From the NCBI GenBank assembly GCA_021776475.1, contig JAJFFV010000005.1:930001-994000 (forward strand): 64,000 nucleotides of DNA, read 5' to 3'. A program made the translations under genes and the position numbers. The notes beneath the pieces were generated by a model, which had not been told where the DNA came from, did not search any database, and saw nothing but the letters and a program-made list of their open reading frames with translations. Source of the DNA: Parvularculaceae bacterium (GTDB taxonomy: Bacteria; Pseudomonadota; Alphaproteobacteria; Caulobacterales; Parvularculaceae). Shown here in pieces: positions 55,768 through 63,720 of the stretch (positions within the stretch are counted from its first letter, which is position 1; every line of letters begins with the position of its first letter).

Positions 55768-56523
55768 TCATGGTACCGAGACCGCGAGCGTGTCGTGATG
55801 AGCCGAAATTAGTGTGCGCAGATATGGGCCAATATCGGCCCTGCTTTTGAACCCCGCATCGCGGGCAATCTGTTCTTTTGCCGCGTCCTCAACCTCCGAT
55901 GGTTTCGCATAATCCTGAAGTGACGTGTAAAATCCGATGGTCATCGCGTCTGCATCGCCGCCGCCATCGATCACAAAGATGGTATTAGCCCTGACGCCGA
56001 TACCTTCAAGGTAGATGTTCTCGATACGCCGTTGCTCAAGAAGTTCCTGTTTCTTACCGGCAAGCGCGTGGAATATTTCGATGTGATAAAAATCGTTCTC
56101 CTCAAACAGGGCCGACAAAACTTCCAAAGATGGGCCTGTGGAAAACAGATCCTCACGAAATGACGTCAGCTGATCAAGTCGTTGCAGGTCATCCCTGAAT
56201 TGTTCATGAGCTTTACGGCGTTTTTCCATCTGACTGGCGGAATAATATTTGCCGTAAGACATCATCGGCTGGATCAGCATGATGTCCCAGTGATCGCCTT
56301 GGCTGTGGCGCAACATGAAAGGCGCTTGCGCAGTCCAGCTTTCATAGAACCCTTCGCGCTCCAGCTTTTTGTGGATCTCGATAAACTCAACTAGTCCGCC
56401 GGGTGCCGCACGATAGGTTTGCACCCGATAAAGTGTGTCGGCATTTTCTGCGGCGTTGGAAACATGTCCACCAAAAACGGCGAAACACATAATCAACAGA
56501 AACTGTGAGATGCGCATGGACAA
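55768..56523 (-). CDS. Exported protein of unknown function
   Basis: A 251-residue protein with a signal peptide (RISQFLLIMCFAVFGGHVSN, cleavage near SNA). The mature sequence opens TLYRVQTYRAAPGGLVEFIE and later has HWDIMLIQPMMSYGKYYSAS and DFYHIEIFHALAGKKQELLE. The alternating strand-helix pattern in two similar halves suggests a dimeric alpha-beta barrel, as in NIPSNAP or ABM proteins, but I cannot assign a family. No cysteines or metal motifs stand out. It lies between nth and pyrF on the minus strand and may be cotranscribed with pyrF. Confidence 0.7.
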   Translation of the reverse strand: MSMRISQFLLIMCFAVFGGHVSNAAENADTLYRVQTYRAAPGGLVEFIEIHKKLEREGFYESWTAQAPFMLRHSQGDHWDIMLIQPMMSYGKYYSASQMEKRRKAHEQFRDDLQRLDQLTSFREDLFSTGPSLEVLSALFEENDFYHIEIFHALAGKKQELLEQRRIENIYLEGIGVRANTIFVIDGGGDADAMTIGFYTSLQDYAKPSEVEDAAKEQIARDAGFKSRADIGPYLRTLISAHHDTLAVSVP

Positions 56524-56581
56524 GCCCCTCCGAAATACGCGTTTTTACTGCTGCGCGCCCGCTGCATTTGCGGCCCTGCTG

Positions 56582-57316
56582 TTATTTCGTTGCTTTGAGT
56601 GCAGGCTTGGTGCGCATCTTCCTAGAGGTTTTCTTTTTGGCTGGTTTTTTCTTTTTGGGGAAGCCCCCCTCAGGTGTTTTCGGCGAATAGAGACAAAGGT
56701 CTCGGACAGCGCAGTGCCAACATTCGGGATCGCCAATAGCTTTGCAGATGTAACGGCCATGCAGGATCAGCCAGTGATGCGCGTGATGCAAATAGCCCGG
56801 CGGTGTGACTTTCTCGAGCCGCTGCTCTACGGCCAGAACATCCCTGCCACGTGCCAGCCCGGTTCGGTTAGAGACCCGGAAGATGTGGGTATCAACCGCG
56901 ATGGTTGGCTGACCAAAGGCAACATTGCAAACCACATTCGCGGTCTTGCGGCCGACACCAGGCAATTTCTGCAATTCGTCGCGGTCTTCCGGCACCTGAC
57001 CAGCGTACTCTTCGATGAGCATTTGTGACAGTTTGATCAGGTTTTTGGCCTTGTTCCGCCACAGACCGATGGTGCGGATATATTCGCCGAGCTGTTCCTC
57101 GCCGAGGGCCAGCATTTTTTGCGGCGTGTCAGCGATCGGAAACAACCGATGCGTCGCCTTGTTGACAGCAATATCGGTTGCCTGCGCTGACAGGGCGACA
57201 GCGACCAGCAGTGTATACGGATCGTTGTAATTCAGCTCTGTGTCCGGAGCGGGTTTTACTTGTGACAGGCGGTCATAGAACGTCGCAATATCGGCCCGGG
57301 TCATATTTTTAGGCAT
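56582..57316 (-). CDS. nth: Endonuclease III (DNA glycosylase/AP lyase)
   Basis: Base-excision repair enzyme for oxidised pyrimidines. The helix-hairpin-helix LQKLPGVGRKTANVVCNVAF near residues 115-134 includes the catalytic lysine in GRKTA, and the catalytic aspartate is in VDTHIFRVSNR near 141-151. The [4Fe-4S] ligands are in CKAIGDPECWHCAVRDLC (C-x6-C-x2-C-x5-C). The C-terminus adds a lysine-rich tail (KKKKPAKKKTSRKM), unusual but seen in some alphaproteobacteria and probably DNA-contacting. Length is 244 residues. Confidence 0.96.
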   Translation of the reverse strand: MPKNMTRADIATFYDRLSQVKPAPDTELNYNDPYTLLVAVALSAQATDIAVNKATHRLFPIADTPQKMLALGEEQLGEYIRTIGLWRNKAKNLIKLSQMLIEEYAGQVPEDRDELQKLPGVGRKTANVVCNVAFGQPTIAVDTHIFRVSNRTGLARGRDVLAVEQRLEKVTPPGYLHHAHHWLILHGRYICKAIGDPECWHCAVRDLCLYSPKTPEGGFPKKKKPAKKKTSRKMRTKPALKATK

Positions 57317-57333
57317 TGGATAGTCAATTCCTC

Positions 57334-57369
57334 AAAAAAAAGCAGGGCTCAGATTTCTGCAGCCCTGCT
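57334..57369 (-). terminator. Intrinsic terminator after the DUF2853 gene
   Basis: On the minus strand AGCAGGGCT (57369-57361) pairs perfectly with AGCCCTGCT (57349-57341) around an 11-base loop, followed by a run of T (57341-57334). It ends the DUF2853 transcript before nth begins. Confidence 0.8.
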
Positions 57370-57389
57370 TGTTCAGCATTTGGTTAAAT

Positions 57390-57707
57390 TTAAAGATCGA
57401 CCAGCTTGTCCAGCTTGTCAGCGACAACATAATAAAAGGTCACGCGGCTCTTGTGGCCGCCTTCATCTGCCATCTGCACACAGACTTCGTTGATAATTTC
57501 GTCAAGCTCGCTGTCGGATTTGTCCGAACCAAGTTTCTTCTTGCACCAGCTCTCGCGGACGCGTTCCAGCTCCGTCTTGTCCGAACAAGAAACCAATGAC
57601 GCATCGCGGCTTTGCAGGGCAATCCCGAGGTGTTTTACAATCTTGGTGACAGTTTCTTCGCTGGCGTTAGAGCGGTATTTACGCACATTTTCGATGTAGT
57701 CGCTCAT
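57390..57707 (-). CDS. DUF2853 family protein
   Basis: Small cytosolic protein of 105 residues with no known function. The family pattern is clear: MSDYIENVRKYRSNASEETV, KIVKHLGIALQSRDASLVSC, and RESWCKKKLG followed by an acidic C-terminal half ending FYYVVADKLDKLVDL. It is alpha-helical in prediction. It is a single-gene transcript with a strong terminator at 57334-57369. Confidence 0.9.
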   Translation of the reverse strand: MSDYIENVRKYRSNASEETVTKIVKHLGIALQSRDASLVSCSDKTELERVRESWCKKKLGSDKSDSELDEIINEVCVQMADEGGHKSRVTFYYVVADKLDKLVDL

Positions 57708-57883
57708 GAAGTATCTCCCTTTTCTCTCGGCGATTGCCTGAATGTGAGTGACGCATGCGTGGACATGCTGGCGCTAAATAAGCTTTTTTTTGCCACTTCC
57801 GCCAGTGCTGTTTCGATATTTTTGTGAACAGCGTCAGGGCCTTACCGGACCCTGTTGCAGCTGTTTTGAGGAGGCATTAGATT

Positions 57884-58465
57884 TTGCCCATGACAGTCAC
57901 CCAAACCATTGAAAACATGCCACCTGTCGCAAAGGGCAGGGCAATGGAGGAGATAACGCCCTCAGCCAGCGATGGCAGCGCAAACCTGTTGTTCAATGCG
58001 CTGCTCTATCCCAATCGGTCTTTGCCCAATCACGGGTTTTATGTCGTGATGGCAGTGCTGATTTGCTTCCATATTATTGCAGCAATCATGTATCTGACAT
58101 CCGGGGCGTGGCCGGTCCTGTTTTTTGCTGGCGCTGATATTGTGGCGGTCTGGGTCGCGTTCAAACTCAGCTACCGTCAGGGCCGCCTGCACGAACGGAT
58201 TTTGCTGAGCGCCGAAGAATTATGGGTGTGCCGCGTCCTGCCATCTGGCCATGAGACGCGGTGGAAACTTGTGCCGTTCTGGACGCGTGTAGAGATGGAA
58301 CGTCCGGTCCAGCACGAAAGCCAATTGCGGCTCTCAAGCCATGGCAAAACGTTGGTAGTCGGTGCGTTTTTGTCACCAGCAGAGCGCGGCGAACTGGCCG
58401 AAGCGCTTACCGCCGCGCTTGCCACGGCAAAAAACGCTGGTATCCCTTCCCAAACATCCGGGTGA
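57884..58465 (+). CDS. DUF2244 membrane protein
   Basis: Integral membrane protein of 193 residues. LFNALLYPNRSLPNHGFYVV near residues 36-55 opens the DUF2244 domain. Two membrane segments follow near 52-95 (VVMAVLICFHIIAAIMYLTS and a second), then a cytosolic part with LSAEELWVCRVLPSGHETRW and LVVGAFLSPAERGELAEAL. Function unknown. In alphaproteobacteria DUF2244 genes are often near nth, as here. The TTG at 57884 has GAGGAGG 9 bases upstream; the ATG at 57890 is 15 bases from it. The next gene starts 40 bases after its stop. Confidence 0.85.
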   Translation: MPMTVTQTIENMPPVAKGRAMEEITPSASDGSANLLFNALLYPNRSLPNHGFYVVMAVLICFHIIAAIMYLTSGAWPVLFFAGADIVAVWVAFKLSYRQGRLHERILLSAEELWVCRVLPSGHETRWKLVPFWTRVEMERPVQHESQLRLSSHGKTLVVGAFLSPAERGELAEALTAALATAKNAGIPSQTSG

Positions 58466-58505
58466 TCTCTACTATTCCTCAGCAGTTCCATCGCAGGGGT
58501 CGTCT

Positions 58506-59048
58506 TTGTTAGAGTATTTGCTTTTTTCAGCCATTGTTATCGGCGGGCTTTACGTCGCCTATCGCTGGTGGGCGGCGCGGATAGATAAGGAGCTGGCCGA
58601 GGGGGCCGAAGTTGAATATGGCCGCCTTAAGAATTCTGATCCCGAGCTGGTCGGCGATCTCACCGAGGCGCGGTTCGCGGAACTTTACCGCAAAACTGAA
58701 ATGCCGCGCGCACCAGGATATGTGCTTGCGATAATTGCAGTGTTTCTGATCGGTACACCGATCATGCTTGGCCTTCTTGCCGGCGGTGACTGGGCGATGA
58801 ACCGTTTTGGGATTATTCCTAATCCATCGGAAGTTGTTGGACGGTTCATGCTAAATGATGACGGTGAGGCCCGGTTGATCAACGACATGCCGCCCGAAGC
58901 CCTGCAATATTATGTGCGAGATCTTGGTGGGTTTTATTATTTCTTCGGTATGCTGTTTTTCTGGGGCGCGATTGTCTGGTTTTTCATGAGCCGTTTTCAC
59001 CAGCGCCGCCCGGGATTTCTGCGCGATGAACTCATTCGTGAGCGTTAG
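58506..59048 (+). CDS. Membrane protein of unknown function
   Basis: About 180 residues. The TTG at 58506 gives LEYLLFSAIVIGGLYVAYRW as a first membrane segment and is preceded by CAGGGG 6 bases away; no ATG is near. Two more membrane segments lie near residues 74-92 (GYVLAIIAVFLIGTPIMLGL) and 144-162 (YYFFGMLFFWGAIVWFFMSR). The loop between carries IPNPSEVVGRFMLNDDGEAR. I do not recognise a family. It follows DUF2244 closely and is probably in the same transcript. Confidence 0.65.
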   Translation: MLEYLLFSAIVIGGLYVAYRWWAARIDKELAEGAEVEYGRLKNSDPELVGDLTEARFAELYRKTEMPRAPGYVLAIIAVFLIGTPIMLGLLAGGDWAMNRFGIIPNPSEVVGRFMLNDDGEARLINDMPPEALQYYVRDLGGFYYFFGMLFFWGAIVWFFMSRFHQRRPGFLRDELIRER

Positions 59049-59185
59049 ACTTTTTTCGAGATCGTAAAAGAAATTGCCAGACTGATGATCAGCGGCAACC
59101 AGATCGGTAATTCGCCAATGCCGGGTTTTTCAAAAGCTGCAGCCAGATGGTCGTCGATGCACCACCACAAAAGCCATAACCACAT
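59045..59185 (-). CDS. Possible 46-residue hydrophobic protein
   Basis: MWLWLLWWCIDDHLAAAFEK opens a Trp-rich small protein with a C-terminal membrane segment (LPIWLPLIISLAISF) and a lysine end. It overlaps the convergent membrane-protein gene by 4 bases and lies 55 bases downstream of the zinc-finger gene on the same strand. A small inner-membrane protein is plausible, but support is composition only. Confidence 0.35.
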   Translation of the reverse strand: MWLWLLWWCIDDHLAAAFEKPGIGELPIWLPLIISLAISFTISKKV

Positions 59186-59240
59186 AGTCTGTCCCCATGG
59201 TTGACGCCCGAGCCTTACATGGGGCTCAAAATGAAGACAA

Positions 59241-59456
59241 TCAAGAGGCAGCTTTTTCCGGTGCGTAGATAAAGACGCGATCACAATAACCGCACTCGGC
59301 GTAACCCTCATCATTAAGGGAGTAGTACACTTTGGGGTGCCCCAGTGGTCCGTCACCGCCATTACAGGCAACGCGGGCCTCTTTGACATAAGTGATTTCA
59401 GGCACATCGCCGAGCTTGGCGAGAATTTTTTCTTCGTTCGCGGTGATCTCAGCCAT
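59241..59456 (-). CDS. zf-CHCC zinc-finger protein
   Basis: A 71-residue protein with the CHCC zinc motif: VACNGGDGPLGHPKVYYSLN and ECGYCDRVFIY give Cys, His, Cys, Cys. It matches the family (PF10276) related to mitochondrial complex I subunit NDUFS6. In alphaproteobacteria it is a small conserved protein that may be a complex I accessory or a free zinc protein; complex I genes are not nearby. The ATG at 59456 (MAEITANEEK) fits the family start. Confidence 0.88.
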   Translation of the reverse strand: MAEITANEEKILAKLGDVPEITYVKEARVACNGGDGPLGHPKVYYSLNDEGYAECGYCDRVFIYAPEKAAS

Positions 59457-59572
59457 GACGGGGCCTCTTATGCTGCGGGTCTCAGCCAACCCTTTTCTGC
59501 CAGTCCGGGTCGCAAATCAAGAAATGTCGGTAACCCGTCGCATTGCTTGACGCAACCCGGAGCAGCGCCGAT

Positions 59573-60583
59573 ATGTTGGGCCAACCAAGAGATGATACGA
59601 TGCCCGACGGACAACGTTTGCCTGCAGACAGCGCCACGACTGACCAAAAAAACTGGGCCATCGCCGCCTATGGTGTGCGCAAGATCTACAAGGGCGACAA
59701 AAAAACTGAACCGAAAGAGGCCTTGAAAGGGATCGATCTTCAAATCCCGCAAGGCTCTATTTTCGGGTTGCTCGGGCCAAATGGTGCCGGAAAATCAACC
59801 TTCATCAATATACTTGCCGGCCTCGTGACCAAAACCGCCGGCAAGGTCGATATCTGGGGCTTTGACATTGACAAAAATCCGCGACAGGCACGGGCCTCAA
59901 TCGGGGTCGTGCCACAGGAAATTTCAGCGGACGTTTTTTTTACACCGGCAGAAGGGCTTGAAATTCAGGCCGGGCTCTACGGCGTTCCAAAAGAACAGCG
60001 CCAGACAATGGCAATTCTAAAAAAATTGCAGCTTGAGGATAAAGCAAACGCCTATGTGCGAACCCTGTCGGGTGGGATGAAACGACGGCTACTCGTCGCC
60101 AAGGCGATGGTTCATCAGCCACCCGTGCTGATTCTTGATGAGCCGACAGCCGGTGTCGATATCGAGTTACGCAAGCAGATGTGGGATCACGTGATGGAGC
60201 TGCATGGGCAAGGGGTGACCGTCATTTTGACGACCCATTACCTCGAAGAAGCCCAAGAACTGTGTGACACTATAGCGATTATTCATCATGGCAAGGTTGT
60301 GACCTGTCAGCCAAAATCTGAACTGATCGCATCGCTGGATTCAAAGATGCTGATCGTTGTGCCGGAAGTGCCGCTAACAAAAACCCCGATCATGAACACC
60401 GGCTATTCGGCGGAGCTGAGGGACGATGGCAATCTCTATGTCTCTTATAAGCCAAGCATGATCAAAGTTGCTGATATTCTCAGTGATATCAATCTGGCGG
60501 GTATCCAGGTGAAGGACTTGTCGACCGCCGAAGCAGACCTTGAAGATGTATTCATGGAACTGACTTACGGCAGTGACGGGTAG
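59573..60583 (+). CDS. ABC transporter ATPase without adjacent permease
   Basis: ATPase of the ABC-2 or drug-exporter (CcmA/YadG-like) group, about 336 residues. Walker A GPNGAGKS (residues 68-75), Q-loop GVVPQEIS, signature LSGGMKRRLLVAKAMVHQPP, Walker B VLILDEPTAGVD and switch histidine ILTTHYLEEAQEL. A C-terminal extension near 255-336 includes ADLEDVFMELTYG, typical of exporters with an ABC-2 permease partner. No permease gene is adjacent: the next two plus-strand genes encode exported GIN proteins. The start may be ATG 59573 or 59600; a TTG at 59543 is in frame too. Confidence 0.9.
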   Translation: MLGQPRDDTMPDGQRLPADSATTDQKNWAIAAYGVRKIYKGDKKTEPKEALKGIDLQIPQGSIFGLLGPNGAGKSTFINILAGLVTKTAGKVDIWGFDIDKNPRQARASIGVVPQEISADVFFTPAEGLEIQAGLYGVPKEQRQTMAILKKLQLEDKANAYVRTLSGGMKRRLLVAKAMVHQPPVLILDEPTAGVDIELRKQMWDHVMELHGQGVTVILTTHYLEEAQELCDTIAIIHHGKVVTCQPKSELIASLDSKMLIVVPEVPLTKTPIMNTGYSAELRDDGNLYVSYKPSMIKVADILSDINLAGIQVKDLSTAEADLEDVFMELTYGSDG

Positions 60584-60584
60584 A

Positions 60585-60610
60585 GCCCGCCTTTGACAAT
60601 GGGCGTTTTT
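60585..60610 (+). terminator. Weak terminator after the ABC ATPase gene
   Basis: A short GC-rich stem (CGCC at 60588-60591 with GGCG at 60602-60605) followed by five T at 60606-60610, right after the stop. The stem is small, so efficiency is doubtful. Confidence 0.35.
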
Positions 60611-60662
60611 CCTGTTTCCATAGCCATTTTGAGGTTGGGGCGTACAACCTGTCGAGGAAAAC

Positions 60663-61250
60663 ATGAAATTCAACAAAATGTTGACCAGCGCTGTGGCGTT
60701 GCTGATGGTCGCTGCGATACCAGACGCGGCAGCAAAACAAAGCGTTGCCTTCACCGAAGGTGAGCCCGTTAGCCTGCCAGCGTTCAACGCCCTTGCTTTA
60801 AAGGGTGGCGGTACCGTTACTGTCACGGCGTCTAGCGATTATTCTGTGAATGTTGTTGAGGGCGGTGAACGGGTTGAGTTATTCATGGACGGAAACTCAC
60901 TTCAAATCAGATGTCGCAACCCATGCCGGGGCAATGTGAAGCGCATTTTGACGGTAACAGTTCCCGCCATTGAAAGTGTGGCGATTGCAGGAGGCGGCCG
61001 GATCACATTTGAACAGGGTTTTGAGGCCCAAGGTGAGTTGCATGCCGCTGTTGTTGGCGGCGGCACGATTGACGCGTTTGCCGTTCAGGCACGCGACGTC
61101 AATGCAGCGGTTACCGGCGGTGGATCACTGAAAGTGACGGCATCGGACAGCCTCAATGCCGCTGTCGTTGGCGGTGGCAGTATCGTCTACGACGGTGATC
61201 CGGAGGTCGCTACCAGCACCATTGGCGGCGGCTCTGTTTCGCGGCGCTAG
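60663..61250 (+). CDS. Exported GIN-domain (DUF2807-like) protein, copy 1
   Basis: A 195-residue exported protein; the signal peptide ends near PDAAAK (residue 25). The mature part is a repetitive beta-rich GIN domain with phased glycine triplets: LKGGGTVTVTAS, IAGGGRITFEQG, VVGGGTIDAFAV, VTGGGSLKVTAS, VVGGGSIVYDGD and IGGGSVSRR. This suggests a right-handed beta-helix. Two cysteines lie in IRCRNPCRGNVKRIL, conserved in the next gene. DUF2807 proteins are putative adhesins or cell-surface proteins of unknown role. The start ATG 60663 follows GAGGAAAAC. Confidence 0.85.
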   Translation: MKFNKMLTSAVALLMVAAIPDAAAKQSVAFTEGEPVSLPAFNALALKGGGTVTVTASSDYSVNVVEGGERVELFMDGNSLQIRCRNPCRGNVKRILTVTVPAIESVAIAGGGRITFEQGFEAQGELHAAVVGGGTIDAFAVQARDVNAAVTGGGSLKVTASDSLNAAVVGGGSIVYDGDPEVATSTIGGGSVSRR

Positions 61251-61312
61251 ACAACCAGCTCTTTTCCTGTTCCGATGGCAGCGGTTGGGTTAAACAACAG
61301 ATGGGGATGAGT

Positions 61313-61900
61313 ATGTATCTTGGCAAAATTCTAACCGGTGGCGCAGCACTGATGCTGGCGCTTGTGATACCGGCCGCGGTCGCAAAAGACAGGCTTTCGT
61401 TCACACAAGGCCAATCAGTGACCGTGCCTGCTTTCTCCGCTCTTCAGGTGTTCGACGGCGGCAGCATCACGGTAAGGCAGTCGGGAAGTTACACCGTTAC
61501 GGTTCGACAAGGGGCCAGCAGAGTAGAATTATTCAATGATGGCGGCACGCTCACAATTCAATGTCGGAAACCGTGTCGTAACAATGTCAGACGGGTGCTC
61601 GAAGTCACTGCACCGCTGGTCAACAACGTCACTGTCAGAGGTGGTGGCTCGGTCACATTTTCAGGAGGGTTTTCGCCCCTGCAGAGATTTGATGCTGACA
61701 TTTCCAGAGGCGGTTCAATCGATGCGTTCGGTGTCTCGGCAACCGAAGTCAACGCAGCGGTCACTGGCGGTGGCACAATCAGAGTAACCGTGACCGAAAC
61801 TCTCGGTGCTTCAGTGGTCGGTGCTGGTCAGATCATTTACGATGGTGATCCATCGGTCAGTTACGGTAAGATTGCCGGCGGGACGATCCAGAAGCGATAG
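61313..61900 (+). CDS. Exported GIN-domain (DUF2807-like) protein, copy 2
   Basis: Paralogue of the preceding gene, 195 residues from ATG 61313. This start aligns exactly with copy 1: both signal peptides are 25 residues (here MYLGKILTGGAALMLALVIP and AAVAK). ATGs at 61301 and 61307 are also in frame, but GGGG at 61303-61306 is the likely ribosome-binding site. The conserved IQCRKPCRNNVRRVL carries the same two cysteines. The glycine triplets are less regular than in copy 1 (FDGGSITV, RGGGSVTF, SRGGSIDAF, VTGGGTIRV, VGAGQIIYD), a sign of divergence after duplication. Confidence 0.85.
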   Translation: MYLGKILTGGAALMLALVIPAAVAKDRLSFTQGQSVTVPAFSALQVFDGGSITVRQSGSYTVTVRQGASRVELFNDGGTLTIQCRKPCRNNVRRVLEVTAPLVNNVTVRGGGSVTFSGGFSPLQRFDADISRGGSIDAFGVSATEVNAAVTGGGTIRVTVTETLGASVVGAGQIIYDGDPSVSYGKIAGGTIQKR

Positions 61901-61913
61901 AGCTACTCCCAAA

Positions 61914-62831
61914 TCAAGATTGGGACGATTTTTGGAACTCATCCCAGGTCTGTCCGGTTGTCAGTTTGCGGGAAACGTATTCCCGCAAAGCTGCTGTTGC
62001 TACGTCATTGTCTTCAGGTAATTGATCCGGCATGATCGCCGGGCCGATGGTGATTTTGAAGGTACGGCCTTTTTTGTTGAGCAGTTCGTGAAACAACGTC
62101 ATGTCGCGCAGTTCTTCGTTGACGTCCCAGAACCAGTAATAAAGCCAAGAGTTGCGGCTCACCATATGCGCCGGGATGATCGGGCATTTATATTTTTTAG
62201 GTAGTTGGGATACGGAGTTCATCCAGGGTTGCTCAGTCAGCACCTTGTTTTCGTCCATAAAGGCAAGGCGCCCTGACGGAAACAGAACAACGGCCATGCC
62301 GTTTTTGAACGCTTGCGCTGTGCGTACCAGTGTTTCGCGAGATTTGGCGCGGGATTTGTCTTCCTCACGCCACGGCACGGAAATAATCATTTCAGCCAGT
62401 TTCGGGTTCAGCCGGGTGGCATCTTCGTTGGCAAAAAAAGTCATGTCCGGGCGCATTTTTTTCAGAATATCATAAATCGCGACACCGTCGGCAATACCGG
62501 TCGGGTGATTGATCGCCATCATAAAGGCGCCATCTCGCGGTATATGTTCCAGTCCTGTTACATCGAGTTCAATATCGAGCATTTCGCTGACATACTCAAA
62601 TGTATCGTGGGCAGAATAATCACCGGCTTCATCAACCATTTGAACAGCGCGTTGATAACCGAGAAGTTTGTTTAGAAAGAAACGGTAGACTGGCCACCAG
62701 CGGCTGCGGCTAAGCTTTTTTGCGCGCTCCAGGATCAGTTGATCGACAATATGATGATACTTTTTGGCATGCGCCTGCACCCTGGCGCGGCGGCGCTGTT
62801 CTGTCTTTTTAAGGGGGGTGGTATCATCCAT
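61914..62831 (-). CDS. Lysophospholipid acyltransferase-family protein (PlsC-like)
   Basis: Predicted membrane-associated acyltransferase of 305 residues. The catalytic motif is MAINHPTGIADGVAIYD near residues 105-121 (H-x4-D), and the glycerol-phosphate-type motif II is VVLFPSGRLAFM near 182-193. PIIPAHMVSRNSWLYYWFWD near 218-237 is the downstream motif. Basic N-terminal segment KKTEQRRRARVQAHAKKYHH. The family transfers acyl groups to lysophospholipids or ornithine lipids. It lies 43 bases downstream of rph on the same strand. Confidence 0.85.
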   Translation of the reverse strand: MDDTTPLKKTEQRRRARVQAHAKKYHHIVDQLILERAKKLSRSRWWPVYRFFLNKLLGYQRAVQMVDEAGDYSAHDTFEYVSEMLDIELDVTGLEHIPRDGAFMMAINHPTGIADGVAIYDILKKMRPDMTFFANEDATRLNPKLAEMIISVPWREEDKSRAKSRETLVRTAQAFKNGMAVVLFPSGRLAFMDENKVLTEQPWMNSVSQLPKKYKCPIIPAHMVSRNSWLYYWFWDVNEELRDMTLFHELLNKKGRTFKITIGPAIMPDQLPEDNDVATAALREYVSRKLTTGQTWDEFQKSSQS

Positions 62832-62874
62832 TTCGGCGTGAATCTATGGTAGTTGGCGCGAAAACGCCAGTACT

Positions 62875-63585
62875 CTAAAGGGCGTTGTCCTGAAGATTTT
62901 TCAGATCACCGCAGGCATTTTTGGCGAGGGTAAGCAAGGCCATGAATTGCTCCTCTGTGAACGGATCACCTTCGGCTGTCCCCTGAATTTCAACAATGCC
63001 GCCTGACCCCGTCAGCACAAAATTGGCGTCTGCTTGCGCCGTGGAATCTTCCGGGTAATCAAGGTCACATACAGGCGCGCCGTTGGTCAGCCCACACGAA
63101 ATGGCAGCGACGCTGTCGATCAATGGCGACGCTTTGATAATGCCCTGCTCGAGGCCCCAGTTGAGGCACTGTTTCAGAGCGACGTAAGCGCCAGTAATCG
63201 ACGCCGTGCGGGTCCCGCCGTCGGCCTGAATGACATCACAGTCGATCAGGATCTGGCGCTCACCAAGTTTTTTTAGGTCGACGACGGCGCGCAAAGAGCG
63301 GCCGATTAAACGCTGAATTTCCTGGGTGCGACCTGATTGACTGATCGCTTTAGCTTCGCGCCGCATGCGCGAATGCGTTGATCGTGGCAGCATGCCATAT
63401 TCCGCGGTTACCCAGCCACGCCCTTCGCCGCGCAACCACGGCGGTGTCGTCTCATCCCAGCTTGCTGTGCAAAGCACGTGGGTATCCCCGAATTTGACGA
63501 GGCAGGAGCCTTCTGCGTGCTTGGCATAGCCAGGTGCCATCGTGACAGCACGCATTTCGTTAAAAGCACGACCGGATGGGCGCAT
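62875..63585 (-). CDS. rph: Ribonuclease PH
   Basis: Phosphorolytic 3'-5' exoribonuclease that trims tRNA precursors. It begins [20 protein letters not shown] and has [20 protein letters not shown] near residues 51-70, [20 protein letters not shown] near 91-110, [20 protein letters not shown] near 111-130, and a C-terminal phosphate-proximal region [16 protein letters not shown]. Length is 236 residues, the family norm. The gene diverges from the partial gene at 63721. In many alphaproteobacteria rph lies beside hrcA and grpE; those are not seen here. Confidence 0.96.
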   Translation of the reverse strand: MRPSGRAFNEMRAVTMAPGYAKHAEGSCLVKFGDTHVLCTASWDETTPPWLRGEGRGWVTAEYGMLPRSTHSRMRREAKAISQSGRTQEIQRLIGRSLRAVVDLKKLGERQILIDCDVIQADGGTRTASITGAYVALKQCLNWGLEQGIIKASPLIDSVAAISCGLTNGAPVCDLDYPEDSTAQADANFVLTGSGGIVEIQGTAEGDPFTEEQFMALLTLAKNACGDLKNLQDNAL

Positions 63586-63720
63586 GGGCTCAGTCCTCTC
63601 TTGAGGTTCACGGAAAACAGATCACTCCCTAAACCTCAGCGCCGGTTCTGTCGAGGGGCTGTTCCTGCCGCGCTGATCGGAGTAACCTGACATTTTCAGG
63701 GCAATGGAGCGAAGATAAAA

